From Dermatemys mawii (Eukaryota; Chordata; Testudines; Dermatemydidae): a stretch of DNA of 64,000 nucleotides. A model generated the notes under the pieces. That model was not told where the DNA came from. It did not search any database and saw nothing but the letters and a program-made list of their open reading frames with translations. Location of the stretch: NCBI GenBank assembly GCA_007922305.1, contig ML677334.1:20661626-20725625 (forward strand), in the 5' to 3' direction. Shown here piece by piece: positions 59,673 through 64,000 of the stretch (position 1 is its first letter; the number at the start of each line of letters is the position of its first letter). Both the position numbers and the translations under genes were made by a program.

Positions 59673-59742
59673 CCTGATCCAAAGTCCACTGAAGTCAATG
59701 GGAGTTCTTCTGTTGACTTCAATGAACTTTGGATCAGATTCA
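59673..59742. repeat. Short self-complementary dispersed repeat
   Basis: The left arm cctgatccaaagtccact and the right arm aatgaactttggatcag fold back on each other with a centre containing gaagtcaatggg. Closest relative in the window: 5208-5271. Confidence 0.75.
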
Positions 59743-59814
59743 GAGCAGCTTTCCTTTGAAGAATTCTAAGCATTTGAGAAGCATTAATTAAGCTTCACAT
59801 GACAGCCTGTTAGG

Positions 59815-59950
59815 TAAAAGATGTTGTTCGTTTTCCAGATGGTGAGACTCCAGATTAAGTAACTTGCCCTGAGACATATAGTGAATCAGTAGCAGAATCA
59901 TTAATAGAATCCTCTTCTCTGACAACTAGACAACGTTCCCTCATAGTAGT
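59815..59950 (+). repeat. Old LINE/MIR-like fragment
   Basis: The text agtaacttgccctgagacat followed by agtgaatcagtagcagaatc is typical of the tail of an old amniote retroposon family that is also seen at 18700-18800. Family assignment by memory only. Confidence 0.45.
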
Positions 59951-61159
59951 ACTGTATGGGCAATGGAGTCACATGATTAACAATGGAAATATGGTGTTTC
60001 AGGTAAAACGGAGGCCAGTTTTAAGATTGTTTATTTAATTTACAACAAGAACTAACTTAAAGTAAACACAGTGTAATGTGTAATTAGCCAGGCTGTAATG
60101 CCTAACTCGGTATGTGCAATTGATTCCTGTCTGTGGGAGTTAATACAAAGTGACACTGCACAATATCCCGCCGGGTGTGTAGCAACTTTAAAATTCCTGC
60201 TGAAACATAATCCTTTATAGCATGGGAAGGGCCAATTTGCTATAAACAATATATTAGTTATACAACACAGCATCAGGGTGCCATCCTTTCCTTTTTTGAC
60301 TCTCTGTGACTGGCCTACCCTCTGATTATGCTTGTAAACAAGAGAAACAAGTGGAGGAGGGTTGAGGAGAAAATGGCAGTTTTCATTGCAGTTTTGCCAC
60401 CTGTCTAACAGAGGCTGCTGTTCTGGCAGCCGATTAGCTGTCTCTCTAATTTGTCCCCTGGCCAGATATTTTCAGTGGATGCTAGAAGCGACGCACAGAG
60501 TGTATGTAAGTAGAGGAAGAGCATGGCCAGTACTGATGAGGGAGGAGAAGAGACACTTTCTAAGGTCCCGTCTGGTCCCTTCCTCACCCCCAGGCATGGG
60601 AAGAGATGAAGAGAAGAGTCCTACGCTTTATAAAGATTATTATTCTTTAGACCTGCATGGGTAGGTATGGGAGGGAAGGGACTAGAAGTTCAGCTGGGTG
60701 TCCTCACCCATGTTTCAAGTCATCTCAGCTCTTTGGAGAACATTGGAAAGGACAGGAGAGAATACAGAAGAGACAGTGAAAAATGGAGGCAGGGATGAGA
60801 AATAGAAAAAAAAGGGAAAGAGACCTGAAGGAAGAGGAGGGATCAGGGAAAGCTTAGATAGAAATAGACATGTTCCTAAAGGACATCATTTTTTCCACTT
60901 AGTGATACTGTTAAGTATACCAACTAAGGGCCTGATTCTGATCTCACAAATGCTGTTTTACTTTCCATTGGCTGCAGTGGAGCTTCTCTTAATCTGAATT
61001 AGTACAGAATCAGAGAGAGATCCTGTTCTCTTCTGAGGTGCAATCCAGACCAGTAAGGGGTTAAGTCACTGCATGCCCTATAACACTGAGTGCCTTAAAT
61101 GTTCTGCTGTGGCTCAAAGCTGAGATACCAAGAGCCAGCAGACAAGCATGCAGCTCCCT
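59951..61159. other. No gene recognised; purine-rich patch
   Basis: 60720-60845 is purine-rich (aatagaaaaaaaagggaaag and similar). About 60930-61015 resembles a decayed hairpin repeat. No coding region is supported. Confidence 0.35.
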
Positions 61160-61420
61160 GAAGGTGTGTCTACACTGCATTAAAGGATCTGCAGCATGGG
61201 TGTGGCTGGCCTGGTCAGCTAACTCAGGCTTGGGGGGCTCAAGCCATGGGGCTATACAATTGCAGTGGATAGGCTTGTTCAGGCTTGGGCTGGAGCCCAG
61301 GCTCTGAGACTTGACGAAGGGGGTAGGTCTGAGAGTCCGGACTCCAGCCTGAGCCCAAACAGTGACATTGCTATTTTATAGCCTCACAGCCCGAGCTCCA
61401 TGAGCTTGAATCTATTTATA
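61160..61420. mobile_element. MITE with TCTACACT-type end, truncated or decayed on the right
   Basis: The left end gtgtgtctacactgcatt and the body (gggctggagcccaggctctg, tgagcccaaacagtgac) match 6735-7003 and 49878-50168. The right TCTACACT end is not visible; the copy fades near 61420. Confidence 0.65.
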
Positions 61421-63424
61421 CAGGCTCTGAGACTCAACACTGCAGACTTTTTTGATTACAGCTTAGACAAACCCTGTGTATCTGTCTGCTGTTCAATTCT
61501 GGTTCAGCACTTACCACAGCAGCCTCTCAACAATACAACAGCCCCACTTAGATCTTCACCAGCCTTGGTTACTACTTGCAGGATGACCCCTGTACAACTC
61601 CAGTTGTAAATGTAAGCATTAACATTATTTCCCCCATACCATCATCCCTAAAATGTTGAGCCCTCTCCTGGAACTCTCAGAGAAGTAATGAGGTTTGTTG
61701 CTCCTTTAAAGAGACAAAAGCAGAGTTTATCACTTTAACTGGAGCTAACAATCCTTTCAGTTCAAATGCAGAACCGAGCTGCATTATAGTATAAATAAAA
61801 CAGGTTTATTAACAAAAGGATATAGATTAAGTAGAAGGGATTGAAGGTAAAACAGGTTACAAACAAACAGTATCAACACATTTTCTAGTGGCTAAAACTT
61901 AACTCAGCAAGCTACAGCCTTTTGCTCAAGGTAGATTTCTTACTAATATTTTTCTTTCCAGCCATGGCTGACTTTCTCTTAGTCAGGGTCTCCCACACAA
62001 GTACAAGGTGTTGGTTTCTCTGGTCTTACTAGGGTAAGTTCTTTACCGAAGAGGTTTTTCACATATATTTGGTTTCCAGACACTTCAACACCCTTGGTTG
62101 AAGGATCCATCTTCCTCAGCTTCAAGAACTCTGGCCCCTTGTCTGCTCAGTGATGGATGCCAGGATGGCTTCTCCTTTCTCCTTATATCTTCCCAAACTC
62201 ACTGTTTTGACCCCAGATCCAGGATGACCTCATGCTGTTCTTCCCTTCCTGCAGACTTCCATTCTCCCTGTTACTATGTATGTAAATAGAGTTTCCATTG
62301 GTTTTGGTCACCTTTTGCTTAATTTAATTCAAAACTGGTAGCTGCCTTACCTACTCTCTGGGAGAAAACCTGTTTCTCCCTGTGTTTAGTCACAGACTTT
62401 AAAGCATAATATCAGTGAATATTCATAATTCCACATATAATGTTAATACCTACATTTTACAATGATACTAATCACCAGTGGGTCATTAGCTTTCAGAAAA
62501 GACCTTACTTGATACACTTTTATAATACAGGAATATTGTCTACAATCAATTTATTCAGTTGCTTGTCATTTGAGGTTCAGACCTCCACAAGAGGCTATCT
62601 CCTTATAAGGTTGATGGGTTTTTTCAAAAATCTTTTAGGTATATGTATCTTCATCATCTCTGCCTCATGACCAGACTGATCAGTCAAACAAATATATATT
62701 CCTTTGTCTAGGGCAGACTGTGCTTATGTGTTGCTTGCCAAACACATTTTAAGGACATAAATCTAGCTCATTTATAGCTCTTTGTAAACACTCTGTGCAT
62801 AAATGATGCAAGAATATTAATGATCAGTGTTATTAGTTTTCCAATGATAGCTTACATGAAACCTTTTAGATAGATTATGACAACAGTGTGGAAAGTGTAG
62901 CAGATATGAGAGGCCTGATGAAAGCTGTTGACACTGAGTAGTGAACCATCAATGGGTCTCCATTTCACAGGTCCTAAAGATTTAAATACTGCAAAACTGC
63001 CTTATCTTCTTCCCTTAATTTTTCTCCAAGACTCCCATTCCAGTTAGTTGGAGTTCTGGTGAGAATCAAAAGTAGTTTATGGCCTTAAATTCATAGACCT
63101 GACCTTAGTACCTGAATAAAACTATAATTTGGTCCTCTCCACCAAACAATTGTGATACCCCAGCTCTGGGGCCAGCTCAGCAGCATCTGAATCTCAATTT
63201 AATATGGTTTGTATTGAAAGAGCTGTAATAAGGAATGATACACAGGTGCTGCTAAGCAATTGGTATTTATTTCTTGGCCTGAGTCACCTGAAATGCAGCA
63301 GTTTACAAAGATCAGACCCCATCAAATGATCCACTGACTGGTGGCTGCTGGTACGGGGCAGAGAGAGGTTAAAAATAATCTATATTAACTTTTTTAAGCT
63401 CCTCGCCCAGTGCAAACTGATATA
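61421..63424. other. No gene recognised; possible old retroelement text
   Basis: 61640-62700 has the look of a decayed LTR or other retroelement (a run of aaacaggtttattaacaaaa and a following TTTCTCCC-type segment), but ends could not be paired. No domain. Confidence 0.25.
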
Positions 63425-63545
63425 TGCAGCATAGGTAACTCACTTCATCTCTTCGTGCCTGAGTTTTTCTATCTGCAAAATGGGTGGTATGAAATTTGCT
63501 TCCTTCATAAAGGGCTTTGAGATCTTTTGACAAGAACCCAGAGTC
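63425..63545 (+). repeat. Old LINE/MIR-like 3' segment
   Basis: Blocks cctgagtttttctatctgc, aaaatgggtgg and aagggctttgagatctttt follow the order of the same old retroposon tail as 17285-17405. Confidence 0.55.
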
Positions 63546-64000
63546 AGGTAATTAACACAGTAATAGGAAAGAGGAATGGATTTTTCAAATCTAATTAATG
63601 CTCTTAAGTAAGTTTCAAACACTTTTAGTTTCAAAGGTAGAACTTGAAAATGTGATTCACAGATATTTTAAAGGTTCAGAAAGCTCCCCTTCCCCCCCAA
63701 AATACTCCCCCTAAATACCTCTGAAAAAGCACATTTTATATTGGTGGGGGGATATTTATATTTGAAGGATTGTCTCATGATTTTTGAATGTTTGGGCTTG
63801 GCAATGCTGTTATTGTTACAAAATCTAAATTAAGGACTCAAATTGACCTAGTAGATTAATTTTACAAATAATTGGTTGGCACAATTTTGTAGGTATCGGT
63901 TATGACAAGAACACTCATTCAGTTTGACACAATGCTTGGAGTGAGTAGTTCAACTTAATTCATACCACAGTCTCATCCTGACAAGGTCCAGATTTGGAAG
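63546..64000. other. No gene recognised
   Basis: AT-rich unassigned sequence to the end of the window. Confidence 0.3.

Overview
This window looks like amniote, most likely turtle, nuclear DNA from a gene-free region (intergenic or deep intronic). The base composition is AT-rich, no run of exons was recognised, and almost every recognisable feature is a decayed transposable element. The turtle assignment is an inference from the repeat mix: CR1 LINEs whose 3' ends carry the ATTCTATGA-type octamer, a Penelope-like GIY-YIG fragment, many short hAT-type inverted-repeat elements, and the TCTACACT-type inverted-repeat families. A crocodilian or other sauropsid is not excluded. No protein-coding host gene, rRNA, functional tRNA or CRISPR array can be supported.

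Layout. 0-5 kb: CR1 fragments on both strands, a small fragment of another LINE reverse transcriptase, then unassigned sequence. 5-8 kb: a hairpin repeat and two short inverted-repeat elements. 10-11.7 kb: a CR1 copy (+) split by a hAT-like element and a 122-bp MITE. 12-20 kb: mostly unassigned, with fragments of old LINE/MIR-like sequence. 20.6-25.1 kb: a purine tract, a second 123-bp MITE, a GC-rich inverted-repeat element, an LTR-like segment, a CR1/L3 relic and another MITE. 26.5 kb: a tRNA-like foldback. 27.8-32 kb: a long CR1 copy (-) retaining ORF1 esterase, endonuclease and RT pieces, interrupted by a Penelope-associated foldback. 33.2-33.6 kb: a Penelope-like GIY-YIG fragment. 35.4-36.2 kb: a younger CR1 3' end with a 214-codon open frame. 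36.6-43 kb: AT-rich unassigned sequence, three MITEs and a hAT-like element. 43.4 kb: a second Penelope-associated foldback with a perfect 14-bp target duplication. 44.3-47.5 kb: a three-level nest, with an old LINE holding a palindromic hAT that holds a solo LTR. 48.8-57 kb: three hAT-like insertions with 8-bp duplications, a further inverted-repeat insertion nested in one of them, a solo LTR with a 5-bp duplication, and CR1 relics. 57-64 kb: mostly unassigned, with old repeat fragments.

The most interesting signals are structural. Several unrelated families here are foldbacks: the hAT at 44.7-46.9 kb with inverted copies of its own C-terminal domain, both Penelope-associated elements, a tRNA-like hairpin, and short CCCATTGA-type hairpins. 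The Penelope-associated foldbacks carry a CTGATGA / stem / GAAA arrangement resembling a hammerhead ribozyme core. Target-site duplications read directly from the sequence allow the order of insertions to be worked out at several places.
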